Source: Euprymna scolopes | Taxonomy: Eukaryota > Mollusca > Cephalopoda > Sepiida > Sepiolidae | DNA length: 20,268 nt | NCBI GenBank assembly: GCA_024364805.1 | Contig: CM044488.1 | Span: 178,559,412 to 178,579,679 of the forward strand | Direction: 5' to 3' | Shown here: positions 1-10,801 of the stretch, one piece after another | Position numbering within the stretch: the stretch's first letter is position 1 | Layout: each line of letters begins with the position of its first letter | Made by a program: the position numbers and the translations under genes | Notes under the pieces: generated by a model | Databases searched by the model: none | Told to the model about the DNA's origin: nothing | What the model saw: only the letters and a program-made list of their open reading frames with translations

Positions 1-231
1 TTTTTTTTTTTTGAATAATGCAGTTTGAATCAACTTTCATTATTCTCTCCAAGTCATCAAACCTAAGAATTCAAGCCTATCATTACGATGAAAACCCTTT
101 AATCGTTTTATTAGTTTAGTCGCTTCCCTTTTTAATATATTCCGATTCACATGCCTAACTGCTCAGAATTGAATATAGCATTCTAGATGGGGTTTGATTA
201 AAGTCTTAAATATTCTATCAAGAACATCTGC
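1..231 (-). mobile_element. Decayed LINE fragment: reverse transcriptase C-terminus
   Basis: Reading the minus strand from 231 down to 1 gives one frame resembling the thumb and post-RT region of CR1/Jockey-like LINE ORF2. The opening VLDRIFKTLIKPHLE matches the family's 'Y..LVRPHLEY' block. REATKLIKRLKGF matches 'QRRATKLI.GL', and RLEFLGLMTW matches 'RL..LGL.TL..RR'. The frame holds a TGA at 163-165 and two adjacent stops near 40, so it is dead. The 'EKVQ' spacing before REATKL is recognisable but worn. The copy is cut at the window edge on its 3' side and seems to end on its 5' side near the C8 tract (231-238). The family call rests on remembered consensus motifs. The exact clade is uncertain. 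Confidence 0.8.
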
Positions 232-250
232 CCCCCCCTTCAAATATATT

Positions 251-2464
251 GGTTCACCTAGTTCTTATGAATGCATTTCTAACATTTAAATGAGTCAAAG
301 TTTTTAAGAATCTTCATCACTTAATTTCTAAATTATATAGATGAGCTATTTTGAGGTGCTCACATCCAGAAAATGGAAATTTAAGTGCAGTGCATACGCA
401 CAGATTGACTTAAATATGCAAAACAATCAAATCTAGAACTTTCTATTAAAGTGTCTTAAAGATTCCACAAATTAATGGCTAAGAAGATAACCACAGGTAA
501 AACCACAACAGAATTCCATGACACAGTATGCAAATGAGGTAACCTCGTGCATGCAAATCCCATCTCAACCACAGCAAATGTTGGGAAAAATAGTACTTCA
601 TGATGATCGTGTTGATATGCTAAGCATCGTGTGAAAATCAACATTAACTCGTATCATCAGTTAAAATGTCTGCAATGCAACATGAAGCTACTGACACTTT
701 TGCGAAAAACAAAGTGCTCAAATCTTAGCCCATTTTACATCGATGCAATCAAAAGATGGACTATCAATTTCAAACATCAAAACCAACTTTGCTTATTCTT
801 CATTTTCCAACAACAGCGCTACAGCTCTGTTATGACATGCTGAACACAGACTCAATCATCATCACTAACAACTACAAGGCAGCATCGAATGCCAACGGTA
901 TCTAACCTAGACTGCCACGCTTTCCTCCCATGCTCATATAAAATATATCTATATATAGTATGCTGAGGCATTGTATTCATATGAACATTACCACTTTTCA
1001 TACCCATTTGTAAAAAGTGAGATTGTCCAATCATCAAAGATAAAATGCAGAGAAGTAACTAAGAATTAGCTAATGTTACTGCCTGCCAAAGATAAAAATT
1101 GTACCCATTTCAAACTGAATTGTTCTAAATTCGAATGTACTATCATAAAATTGTCATTTCTGTTTTACAACATATTTTATACATCGAGTTGTTACCATTT
1201 AAAACAAGTAAATTCGTTATCTTTAAACTATATTGTTACAATATATAAACGAAAAAGTGAAAAAGTTTGTATGCTAAAATATATTTAGCTGACAAATATT
1301 TTTATGCTAAGGAAGGAAACATAGGTGATCAATCATGGAATTTCCACCGAGTCCTGCTAGTTTAAATTCAACCAAACTGGCTAATTCTCTCAATGTATTA
1401 GGAATTTATCTCCCTTTAATTGACCTTTCATGTATAACAGGTCATATATATATGCAGCTACAACAAGAAATTGACACTTCTTCACATCAATGCTAATTGT
1501 CTTTTTATGTTTTCTACTGATTTAGCATGGCTCGCAATAAAGTGAATAATAATTACAATTGGGGAAATAAGTCTAATCAAGTTTTATGCAAAAAGTTGGT
1601 AATGTTCAAGTGGAAAAGTTAGAACAGCATATCTGGTGGTCATGCTAGGTAAACAAAAATTGCAATGGAAATGCATATGTGTTCACAAATAGAAAGGATG
1701 AAGGGCGAGGGTAGAAAAGAGCATAGTAGCAACAGCTATTATGAGACATTGTTTTAAAAGCTTGCCAGTATTTGCTAACAGTGATCACTTTTTGTCCAAG
1801 GCCAACAATAATTTGACAGTTAGTAAAGAATTAAAACATGAAAACGTTTTTGCAGTGAAAGTGAAAAAAAAATAACAAAAAGATGGCAAGGCAAACAACT
1901 ACACATTCAATAAGACAATTGTTTAAAACATTTAAAAAAAACAAAACAAAAAAAAACTTAAATGATAAAATAAATTAATAAAGGGTTTTAAAAAATATAG
2001 AAAACAAGAATTAAAATCATGAAATATAAGCAAAATAATAAAAAGTTGGACTAACATTTGAATAGTAACCAAAAATTTTGTATACTAAATATTCTTTTTA
2101 ACAGTAACTTATAGCAATTTGAATCATACATATGAAAATGCTGAAATAACATTTAATCCTTAAATTTTTAATGTTTGATTGTTCGGGATGAAAGGGAAAT
2201 GGGTCTGATTTGCCTTCTAACATTTTTTACAAAATGAGAAAATTAAAAACGTTTTGAATTTTTATTAAAAGCTGGGATTACTTCCCTTGTGGCATATTAT
2301 AGAGTTATTTACCTTGTCCAAAGCCATTTTAAAATCGCCATCATAACAAGATTTTTCCAGCAGTTTATGTGTAGGATACAAATTGCTAAATATTTTAATC
2401 AGAAACAAAATTATCAGATGAATAGCATTTCTTCTGTCATTTTAGACTAGAAGTGAATTCTACG
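251..2464. other. AT-rich non-coding stretch, no gene seen
   Basis: Both strands contain only short open stretches of 60-70 codons. They have no recognisable motif and the codon composition of AT-rich chance ORFs. There are short TA runs near 949 and 1446, and A-rich sequence from 1860 to 2050. I see no RNA gene, inverted repeat of note or recognisable transposon fragment here. Confidence 0.6.

Positions 2465-2489
<25 letters not shown>
2465..2489. repeat. T25 homopolymer
   Basis: An uninterrupted T run of about 25 bases. It could be the poly(A) tail of a minus-strand retroposon, but no recognisable element body adjoins it on the right. Confidence 0.9.
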
Positions 2490-2498
<9 letters not shown>

Positions 2499-3959
2499 TG
2501 CTTATAATCTTGTGAAAATGAAGATCCTGCAATGTGCACCCCTTTTTTGGTCATCACAAAAAACAATGCATTCGATACAAATGATCATATTAAAAACAAA
2601 CGTTTACAAAAAGTGGGGACAAATGTTGAAAGTATGAAAAAAATGATGTGGAAAATGCGGAATACAAGCAGATGATAAACATGGGATTACAAAAAGACGA
2701 AAAGAAAAAAAGACAAAACAAATTGGCAAAGTATGAATAAGGAGACTTAAATTTAAAAAAAAATTTGAGACTGAAAGTAAAAGCATTTTTTTTTTTTTTA
2801 AAGATTTTCCACTGCTGGTGTTATGGCCGCTTTTAGATTAGTGTCAATTTTTTTCATATCAGTTAATTTTTAAGAAGAGAAAAATACCCAAGCAACACTA
2901 ATTATCCTAGGTATGAGATAAAATAGTATGCAGAAAGTGGGAAGATTTATATGCTGGGTATGAAAATACGCAAGAGTTGAGTAAGCTCACTGAGGCCGAG
3001 AGGACCCCTAGTCTTTATCTAAGTATCTCCATAGAAAATTAACTCTACATAAAGTATATAAAACCTACTGCTTTACAGAGCTGAATATCTTGTGCTCTGC
3101 TTGTTTCTGGGTTTTTATTGTTAATGAAAGTCAACACTATGCTATGTAAACTGCATTAAACTTAAAATCCATATATGGTCAATGTTAACACATCAGCATA
3201 TAATAATGAATAGACAGGCATATAAAAAAGTTTTTCTGTCAGTTTGCTAAAACTAATAAAGTAAACAAAGACACACAAACTTTATAAATTCTGATTTAGT
3301 ATGACCTTGTGCAGGCAATGATAAAAAAAAGTGTAAAACTGCATTAATGTTAACCAAAGTTCATTTTGTTATTTATTGACATAACTTTGATAGAAGCCCT
3401 TTCTTCAATATCTGTTGTCTTGATTTGGTTCTATTCTAATGATTTTGTTATATATATATATACACAAGTACACATAGGTGTGAGACAATCATTTAAGTGA
3501 ATTTAGTTTTTTTTACAGAATGATAACAGATGCAGATGCAACTATACATACGAGTGACATACAAGTGTTATTAAAAAAAAAAAAATTTTTAATCAAACTA
3601 AATCTACTTAAAATAAAAAGGAAAAAAAAAAATACTATTTACAATATGAAAAAGGTGAAGGTCACACCAATAAAAAAAAATTAAACAAAATAAGGGAACT
3701 CGTTTTTTTGGGAGACAATATTGGTTGTCTCCTTTGAAAACAAGATTTGCCCAAAGTTAACAGTAAAGAATGAATATCAATATGAACATTCATTAAAATC
3801 ATCTTTTTTTTAAATTTTTTTCTTTTACGTAGATTTTCTCATGTTTCAAGTAAAAGAAGAAACTATAAATACCGACCATAACTTTGTAAGCGACGTCTGT
3901 TGGCATCGGATTTTCTTGGCACATAAGACGAAAAGAATATTGTGAAATCAGAACTTAAA
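2490..3959. other. AT-rich non-coding stretch with microsatellites
   Basis: No coding region is supported. The stretch contains a TA dinucleotide run at about 3450-3462, several A8-A12 tracts (3570, 3630, 3675) and the short hairpin at 3711-3732, listed separately. Small minus-strand open frames, such as the one near 2604-2786, are composed of F/L/S-rich translations of A-rich DNA and are not believable proteins. Confidence 0.55.
3711..3732. repeat. Short perfect hairpin, 8-bp arms
   Basis: The arms GGAGACAA (3711-3718) and TTGTCTCC (3725-3732) are perfectly complementary around a six-base loop. The right arm plus flank reads GTTGTCTCCTTTG. A near-identical GTTGTCTCCCTTG occurs at about 12687, so the right arm may come from a dispersed repeat. 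Confidence 0.6.
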
Positions 3960-4145
3960 AAAAAAAAAATTCTTGCCAAAGGCATATGCACAATTTGGGT
4001 TGTCCAGTCAGTGACAGCCTTTGGTCCATTGAAAACTATTTGCATCAAAAACCTTCAACCAGTCCTGTGCAAATAAAAGGAATTCGTGTTTGTGTTGAAC
4101 ATGTGCTGCTGCTATTTGTTGAATAAAACTCTTTGATGGCATTTC
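3960..4145 (-). other. Unrecognised open stretch, possibly decayed coding sequence
   Basis: On the minus strand an ATG at 4140-4142 opens 44 codons ending at a TGA at 4008-4010. The composition is less AT-biased than its surroundings and looks protein-like, including IQQIAAAHVQHKHEFLLF followed by AQDWLKVFDANSFQWTKG. Past the stop the same frame continues as LDNPNCAYAFGKN before running into a T/F tract. I do not recognise the family. It may be a transposon or host-gene fossil, or chance. An overlapping open frame in another phase (3863-4048) is equally unassigned. Nothing nearby suggests a partner gene. Confidence 0.25.
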
Positions 4146-4655
4146 AATATTAATTTTTTTTTTTCCTTTTTCCTCAATTTACTAACAAATGATTTTCTTT
4201 GAAAAGTTGTCATCAGAATATAGTCAGAATAACTATTTAGTTAAAAAGAAAAAAAAAGAAAAAGTACTCCAACAGGGCAGGCGGATTTTCAACAGTTTTT
4301 AAATAAATATAGTGTCAAGTACTGACATCATAAACTAGATTTCTAATTTGCATTTACTTTCAAACAATTCATTTTAAAGATTATTTAATTAGAACTTAAA
4401 AAGCAATGACAATCCAAAATAATAATTTGAGGTATTTTCAACCTAAATTTTAGGCACAGCCATAACCTGGATTAAAGCTGCAATTGATATACCAATTTGC
4501 AGAAGCTTAGCCTTTATTATTTACACAGATATTTACATGTTTAGAAAAGGATTTTCCAATGCTTATCCTTATACAATCTTTACAAGCAATTGCATAAAAA
4601 TTGGTGCAAGTTGGAAATCTATTTTTTGTGTCAATACTTACTATACACAACTTGG

Positions 4656-4691
<36 letters not shown>

Positions 4692-5660
4692 ATCTATCCT
4701 AAATTGAAGAGATCACTATCCATGAAAAGCTCTAGTATTTTTTTTTGAGAAATTATAAAAACTGTCAAAAATGTAGAGTGCTGGTTCTGTGATGAAAATT
4801 CGCTGCTTAATTTCAACTTCAAAACTAGAAATTATAATTCGACAGTTTAAATGCCTTCAAATCTCTTAAATTTTGAAAGCTCACAAAATTCATTCTATTC
4901 CATTATTAAAACAAAATGAAAATGTTTAAAAGTAATCTGAAATGTTGGATATATTTTCATAATTACTTTTCAATAAGATTTTGAAGTTCATTTAATTTCT
5001 GCTATTGCATTTTTAATTTCAGTAAATAACTAATAAGTAATAAAAAAAATATACAAGTTACATACACAAGAAATATGCACATGCACACAAGTAGTCATAC
5101 AATTTTATGAATATAGAGATGCAGTTTTGAACTAATGCTCAGGAAAAAAAAAACAAAAAAAAAACGCTAAATTAAGAAATTAGTACCAAGTATTCACTTT
5201 TTAGGTGTATGGGCCGAATTGTAAAAAAAGTAAAACATTTTCAGCATTTCTTAGACAAAAGTTATAGAACTTTGATGTTTTATGAAAAAAAAAATCTGAT
5301 TAAAATTTACTTTATGTATTTTTTATGAATTCTGAAAGTTCATAATCTTTGGAATGGATTTTTTTTAAATTGATAATTAAAATATTTTTAAAAACAGAAT
5401 CTTATTTATGTCAATATTTTTTTCATGCTGTTTGCATTATAGAATGAGATTGTCAACAGTAACGATACTTCCTGGATATTTTTAGATACACCTTTTTAAA
5501 ACAATGCAATAAACATTTATATGTCCAATTGTAAAAACATAAAATTGCATGCTAAATTCATTTCAAATATAACATTTATTTTGTATAATTTAATATTTTA
5601 TTCAATTTTTCTCTTTTTGTTTTCCACTTGTCTTCCTGTTTACCTCCTTTGATCTCGTAT
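4146..5660. other. AT-rich non-coding stretch
   Basis: No gene is seen. The stretch contains a pure A29 tract at 4660-4688 and shorter A8-A10 tracts near 5144 and 5155. The small open frame over the A29 tract is an artefact of the homopolymer. No terminal repeats or transposase motifs are visible. Confidence 0.6.
4660..4688. repeat. A29 homopolymer
   Basis: A pure run of 29 A. It could be a retroposon tail in plus orientation, but the sequence upstream has no motif I can assign and no target-site duplication was found by eye. Confidence 0.9.
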
Positions 5661-5667
5661 CTCTTGA

Positions 5668-5835
5668 CCGGATTTTGATCTAAATATTCGAGACAATTTA
5701 CCAGTGGTGATAATGCAGAACTATCCTCTTGTTAATGCATTCATTTTTGATGATAAGGAAAACTTGGAAGAAAAACCGCCTTTTAGTTTCAATTTATCTG
5801 CTTTATGGCATACTTTAATGCCTATTGAACACTAA
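5668..5835 (+). other. Short open stretch with protein-like composition, unrecognised
   Basis: A plus-strand frame is open from just after a TGA (5665-5667) to a TAA (5833-5835), giving 55 sense codons. It includes NYPLVNAFIFDDKENLEEKP and PFSFNLSALWHTLMPIEH. The acidic/hydrophobic mix is less A/T-driven than typical chance ORFs here. There is no good start context and no family match that I know. It could be an exon remnant, but at this A+T content an open stretch of this length is not rare. Confidence 0.15.
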
Positions 5836-5905
5836 TTGCTATTTTTTTTATTACTTGTCTGAAGGACACATTGTCACATACCTTTCTGCAATGTTATTTG
5901 TAAAT

Positions 5906-5951
5906 AATTTAGCCAAGTTTTATGATATAAAATATAAAACTTGGCTAAATT
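5906..5951. repeat. Perfect palindrome, 18-bp arms and 10-base loop
   Basis: The left arm AATTTAGCCAAGTTTTAT (5906-5923) is the exact reverse complement of the right arm ATAAAACTTGGCTAAATT (5934-5951), with the loop GATATAAAAT between them. Both arms contain the mixed-sequence core AGCCAAGTTTTAT, so this is not simply AT-rich self-complementarity. It could be a tiny fold-back remnant of a miniature transposon, the stem of a transcribed hairpin, or a local inversion-duplication product. Confidence 0.9.
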
Positions 5952-6128
5952 CTTTAGTTTTCTATAAAACTTTTTTTTTTTTACATTTAATTATAGACAA
6001 TTATTTCATTGGTCATTAATATTACTCAAAAAGAAAATGTTTGTTATTTGATCTGTTAATTTTCTCCAAATAGTTTTATTAGTTTTCCAAAGACTTTGCA
6101 TGAAGAAAACTGATTGGGACAGATATGC

Positions 6129-6200
6129 GACTCATATGGCTGAATGATTAGTCAATAATGATGCAAAGAAACATTGGTTCAGCTCCACTTCAGAGGACTC
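6129..6200 (+). mobile_element. tRNA-like SINE head, decayed
   Basis: TGGCTGAATGATTAG at 6137-6151 resembles the tRNA A-box (TGGCNNAGTGG type). GGTTCAGCTCCAC at 6176-6188 resembles the B-box (GGTTCGANTCC). From the start of one to the end of the other is about 52 bases, the spacing expected in a tRNA. No clean cloverleaf can be drawn, so this is not a functional tRNA. The 'GGTTCAG.CCCACT'-style B-box is common in cephalopod tRNA-derived SINEs as I remember them. The body and tail of such a SINE are not recognisable downstream. Confidence 0.4.
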
Positions 6201-6703
6201 ATCAGATTGTGATATAATGGATTAAATATAATTTGAACTTGGTGTGACAATTTAATCGTCTCCATTTGTATCCATTATGGCATACAACGTTCAAGTGAAG
6301 AGTCTTTATATAAATAGAATAAAAATTACGAGATTGGAGATTACTGATGTTAAACTGATGAAAATTGGATGAATCAGTAATCTGTCATATGGTTGAGCAA
6401 CACCCCCCCCCCCAAAAAAAAAAAACTGGATTACCAAAAGTAATCAGAATAGTAGTTGCCTTGGAAAATACAGCAGTGGACATAAGGCTTTCATTTGTAC
6501 TTTTTTATTTTTCACTAACGAATTGGATGAGACAACAGTATGACACAAAACGGTGTAGCTGAAAGACCAAATTACTTTTAAGCGGGTCATTATATCATAC
6601 TGAAGCGGCATTAACCCTAGGCAAGTTGAACTGGCTTCCTCCAAAGGAAGTATGAAATTGACAAGTGGACCCAGTTGCATCTATGGTCACTCAATAGTTA
6701 CTA
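6201..6703. other. Non-coding stretch with C11/A12 tract
   Basis: No gene is seen. A C11 run (6403-6413) is followed directly by A12 (6414-6425). Two overlapping opposite-strand open frames of 65-78 codons lie here (6365-6562 plus, 6444-6680 minus), but neither shows a motif. Confidence 0.5.
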
Positions 6704-7190
6704 TTTTTTTTTTTTTTTTTACTTAATGCACCAAAGACATGCTGCCATTGAGATTGGATTAAGGGTCAGAATTATAGGGGGCATTCTAAGTAAAGAATTG
6801 TGCAGCAAGATGTTTATTTACATTTAAATTTCTGCATGTCAGTACTAGGGAGTAGAGAGGGAGTTCCAAAGGCTGGAAGCTTGCGGGAAGAAATTATTTG
6901 AGTTAAAAGCTGGCATCTGGAAACATCCAGAGAATGGATGGGATTTAATTGTCAGGTTGATCAGGTGTATTTACATTGAGAAGGCACTAGAGCAGCAATT
7001 TCATCAAGCACATTCCATGAAAACAGAGATGCAATATTGTGATGATGGGACAGAGGTTGGATCTTGGTGAATTGTAAGGAATCTATTAAATTAGAAACTT
7101 TTTGGACCCTGTCTAAAAAGGAAAGAAATGTGACATCAATACTGCATGCATGATGGTGGCCTTGTAGAAAAGTTGTTTTTTCCATTTAAC
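6704..7190 (-). mobile_element. LINE ORF2 C-terminus with 3' UTR and poly(A)
   Basis: Minus-strand reading from 7185 shows the typical end of a LINE ORF2. FLSFLDRVQKVSNLIDSLQF is followed by LSHHHNIASLF, matching the family's 'LLDRVQ.KA.RLI' and 'LSHRR.VASL'. In a second frame LTIKSHPFSGCFQMPAFNSN and NFFPQASSLWNSLS match 'TR...HPF.....R...SFFPR.S.LWNSLP'. A third frame gives NLNVNKHL, matching 'FK..V..HL'. The first frame ends at a stop at 6961-6963, and two frameshifts separate the pieces, so the copy is broken. About 50 bases past the end of the coding similarity lies T17 (6704-6720), which is a poly(A) on the minus strand, so the 3' terminus is preserved. The copy is strongly 5'-truncated, as is usual for LINE insertions. 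It is a different family member from the LINE at 1-231. Confidence 0.85.
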
Positions 7191-9149
7191 AATTTTTTTA
7201 AAATAAAATCAAGATGGCTTCTTTACTAGATTTCAAGAAATAAATAAAAAACGAAATGTTTTTGTTTGCACATTCTATTCAGTTTAAATTACCTTTGCTT
7301 GTCTAACCTGATATTTAAATTAAATCATATTATAAATAGGATTGAAATGGTTTTCTCCTCAGTCAAAAGGATGAGAACTTGCCATAAATCAAAGCAATTT
7401 CTGTCGGGTTCAAAAATAGCCACAAAATTTAAGCTGAACTGATATTTGACCCTCGTGTGGACAAGGCAGACAAAGAACCAGTACAGAAAAACAAGTTTTA
7501 TACAAACTGAAATTGGCATATTTTAATTTTAGATATTATTATCAAGATCAAATCACAATACATAGCTGCTCTCACCTCAGATTAAAACTAAAGGATTTTC
7601 CCCATCAAACGAAAACACAAAGTTGTCCCAAAAGAACACTGTGACATCACACATGGTTCTTTTGATTGATGTATTCATCGAGTGCAGCTCAACTGCAGAT
7701 GCAGCAGTTTTGAAGACAGAAAAGTGCACATATTCAGTCTATTAGTCTTAGTTGTAGACGGAAAATCTGAAATTGAATCAAAATAAAAACCAAGAAAAAT
7801 GTCGAGTCACCAATCGCTTACAGACACCTTTTTTTCTCTAGCATATCATTTCCAGATTGAAAGGACTTAAATTTTTGTTAATTTTTGTTTAGAAAAGAAA
7901 TAGTTTAGGCTGAATGAAATTTAGTATTTTAGTTCAGACTAACATAAAAAATTCGACTTTTTTGCTTTAAATAATTTATGAAATATTCTGCAATTTCATT
8001 TCATTAACAAAGAATTTAATTTCTACAATGATAAATACTTAAACATTTTTGAAAGGGAGCAATAAAAATATCTACACAATAGTCTAAATGAAATCTCTTC
8101 GTATATATATATATAAAAAAAAAAAGTGGACATCTTTCAAATTTATATAAACTAAACAGGCTGCAAAAGTTTAAATATTCGCTAAAACTGTGTTTATATG
8201 CAGTAATAATTCAATATTATTTAAAAATACATTTTTGTTTTTGTATTTATCCTACCAAAGCAAGGTCTGCACTGTTTTTTTTTTTTGTCTTACATTCAGA
8301 TTTGTTTGATTGCAACAACGATACTTAAGTCATGCCATCTGTCACTAGCATTCCAAAAAGATTTACATACATCTAATATTCCCAGATAGTCATCCATTAA
8401 GTATTAACCAGACTCAATGCTGGTTAAATTTAGTGATGCTACCATGAACGGATGTGCCAACACAATTATGTCTCTAAGTTTTCCAACCTTGAACTGGTCA
8501 GCATGAAGGTCATTTACACAAATTCTACATACTGCACAAATATATTTTGCATACATAAATGAAAGGATTTATGTGAATTTATGATGATTTGAAATTTATT
8601 ACGTATCGCATTCTGATAAATGTTAATTTCATCAGATCAGTTTTCGACGTAAATGGAATGAGAAATATAATTTGAATCAAAGATGGCAGTTCAAATTTAT
8701 TGCTTTTTTGTTGCAATGGATTCTTCTGACAATTTGTTTTAAAACTCGTGTATTCAAAGAAACTTTCTGCTCCTTTAAAAGAATGCATTCTTTTTATAGA
8801 GTTGAAACTTAAGATTAATACATTTGCAAGATAAACAGTTTCAAATTTTAATTTTCCTTATTACATAACATTACACATGTTGCTATGGAAACAGCAAACT
8901 CATTGTGATGTTTTGAATGGTTTAGAAAACTTTCTATGCTTCATGCATTTTAATCTCGAACAGTGTTTTCAGCTGTAATACAAAACGAAGTGACACCTAT
9001 AATGTAAGTTATAATTTTAAAGTAAATAGATGCACCTGAATAAGGTTAAAGGTTACATCAGCGAAAACATTGAGAATAAAGATTAGAATTTAAATTGTAC
9101 AAATACGATCAATTTTCATTAAAAAAATATTGTTAGTGTTTTGGCTGAA

Positions 9150-9152
<3 letters not shown>
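7191..9152. other. AT-rich non-coding stretch
   Basis: No gene is supported. A short TA run lies at about 8103-8114, and a small hairpin (arms TTAACCAG/CTGGTTAA, about 8405-8428) is visible. The minus-strand open frame at 7325-7519 is somewhat mixed in composition but shows no motif I know. The frame at 8579-8788 looks like chance. Confidence 0.55.

Positions 9153-9180
<28 letters not shown>
9153..9180. repeat. A28 homopolymer
   Basis: A pure A run of 28 bases preceded by GC and followed by TGGTGCC. Opposite-strand open frames across it are homopolymer artefacts. Confidence 0.9.
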
Positions 9181-9183
<3 letters not shown>

Positions 9184-9430
9184 TGCCTGTAGAGCGACAT
9201 ACTACTGCATGTAAAGAATACGGATTGAAAAAGAAACGCATTTCCTGATAAGAGATATAAATTAATCCTATGCAAAAAAGAAGGAACATTTGAGTAGATT
9301 CCATTTCAGTATTTTAATACCATAAGATTCAATTCTGTGCCTATATAACATGGGAGGGGGCAATTGGTATAAAAAACGGGTGTAAGACAGATGGCTGATT
9401 TGAGGCTAACAGCAAAAATATACACATCCA

Positions 9431-9431
<1 letters not shown>

Positions 9432-9477
<46 letters not shown>
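9432..9477. repeat. A46 homopolymer
   Basis: A pure A run of about 46 bases, followed by GAC and a further A9. It is a possible retroposon tail in plus orientation. The roughly 100 bases upstream (9340-9431) are relatively G-rich for this window but match no element I know. Confidence 0.9.
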
Positions 9478-9479
<2 letters not shown>

Positions 9480-9480
9480 C

Positions 9481-10736
9481 AAAAAAAAACCAGTAATTTA
9501 CAATCGTTCATTGTTTTTTTTTTTTCATTTGTTTGGTAAATAAAGTGATTTATTTTATACAAGGAAAAAAGTGAAAAATGTCTTCATGGTTTTTGTAGCT
9601 TTCAGTTATAAATAATTTTACTTTTACAAAAAGAAAAAGAAAAAAAAAAGGAAAAATGATAAAATAATTGTGCGACCCAACACTAAAGCATTGAGTATAA
9701 AAAATGTAGTTCAATTTTACTATTAGGTACCATTGGAATATTTTACCCATTTTGTTGGATATTCATTTAAATAATGGATAAAAAATGAACCCTAGAATGA
9801 TATTTTTGTCTTGAAATAAAATTTTCACTTGTTTGCAGTGTATATAAAATTTTAGTTTTATGCTAAAGTTTTACTCATTACTTTTTTCTTTTTTTTTCAA
9901 TAATTGGATCTTAAATTATCAGTATGTTTCTAAACTCTTCAGTTTTGCTTTTAAATTTTGTGTATTTTTGTATGTAATACAATTTTCAAACAGTAATGAT
10001 GTTTGTGCAGGAAATGAATTAATTTAGAATTTTATTTCCAGACAAAAGATACAATAAGATCAAGAGTCAATTTTATCAAAAATATGGGCAAAGTAGGTCA
10101 TTATAGTACAATTAAACCCAAAAAAGCAGAATAATTGTTTTGAACAAGAAAAATATACACAAAAATAAACCAGTATTGAACCAAGAATATGATAGAATAG
10201 TAAAAAACAGAAGTTTAGAAATACGAAAATTAAAGATACAAAAGAATTATTAGGCAGTGTTCAGGAATCAAGTCTCTTGACAAGAAACAAAGGGAAACAA
10301 AAAGATAGAATAACCAAAAGATATTCAATTGAAAATAATTTCTTTAAAGCCATGCATACAATAAAAATTTTTTTTTTCAATAAAAATGCAGAATAGATCA
10401 ATATTACAGGTTTAGAAACTTTAAACTAAAATTAAAAAAAAAAAATTAATAAATGAAAACCTGAAGTAAAATATGAATGAACTTTAAAAAATCTTAAGCT
10501 TTTTTATTTGGCCTGTTTTGGCATCACTTAATCTCATTTCAGCTTTTAAGTAGAAAAAAAAATTCTTAAATATTTCAACTAATAAAATCAAAAAATCTCA
10601 GTGTATATTTATGCTGTTTATTAATTTTTTTCTACACAGAGGCCGTTTTGTTTTTTTTACATTGAGGTAATTTTTCCCAAAATATATTACTCTTTCTAAG
10701 AAGTTTTTTTTTTTTTGATCGAGTAAAAATTACATC

Positions 10737-10740
<4 letters not shown>
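9481..10740. other. AT-rich non-coding stretch
   Basis: No gene or recognisable element is seen. The stretch is dominated by A- and T-rich sequence with many A6-A12 and T8-T12 tracts. The minus-strand open frame at 9550-9750 is F/I/K-rich and unremarkable. Confidence 0.6.

Positions 10741-10799
<59 letters not shown>
10741..10799. repeat. A59 homopolymer
   Basis: A pure A run of about 59 bases, the longest in the window, followed by the G-rich stretch GGTGGTGATGGTGGCATG. An unbroken tract this long suggests recent slippage expansion or a young poly(A) tail, since old tails collect substitutions. No retroposon body was recognised upstream, where there is a T12 tract at about 10707. Confidence 0.9.

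Positions 10800-10801
<2 letters not shown>

Noticed and set aside
6129-6200. Functional tRNA gene
   Set aside because: No acceptor or anticodon stem pairs cleanly. Only the promoter-like boxes are recognisable.
9341-9562. Phe-rich minus-strand open frames around the long A tracts (also 9090-9304 and 4507-4692)
   Set aside because: They exist only because a homopolymer encodes Phe without stops.
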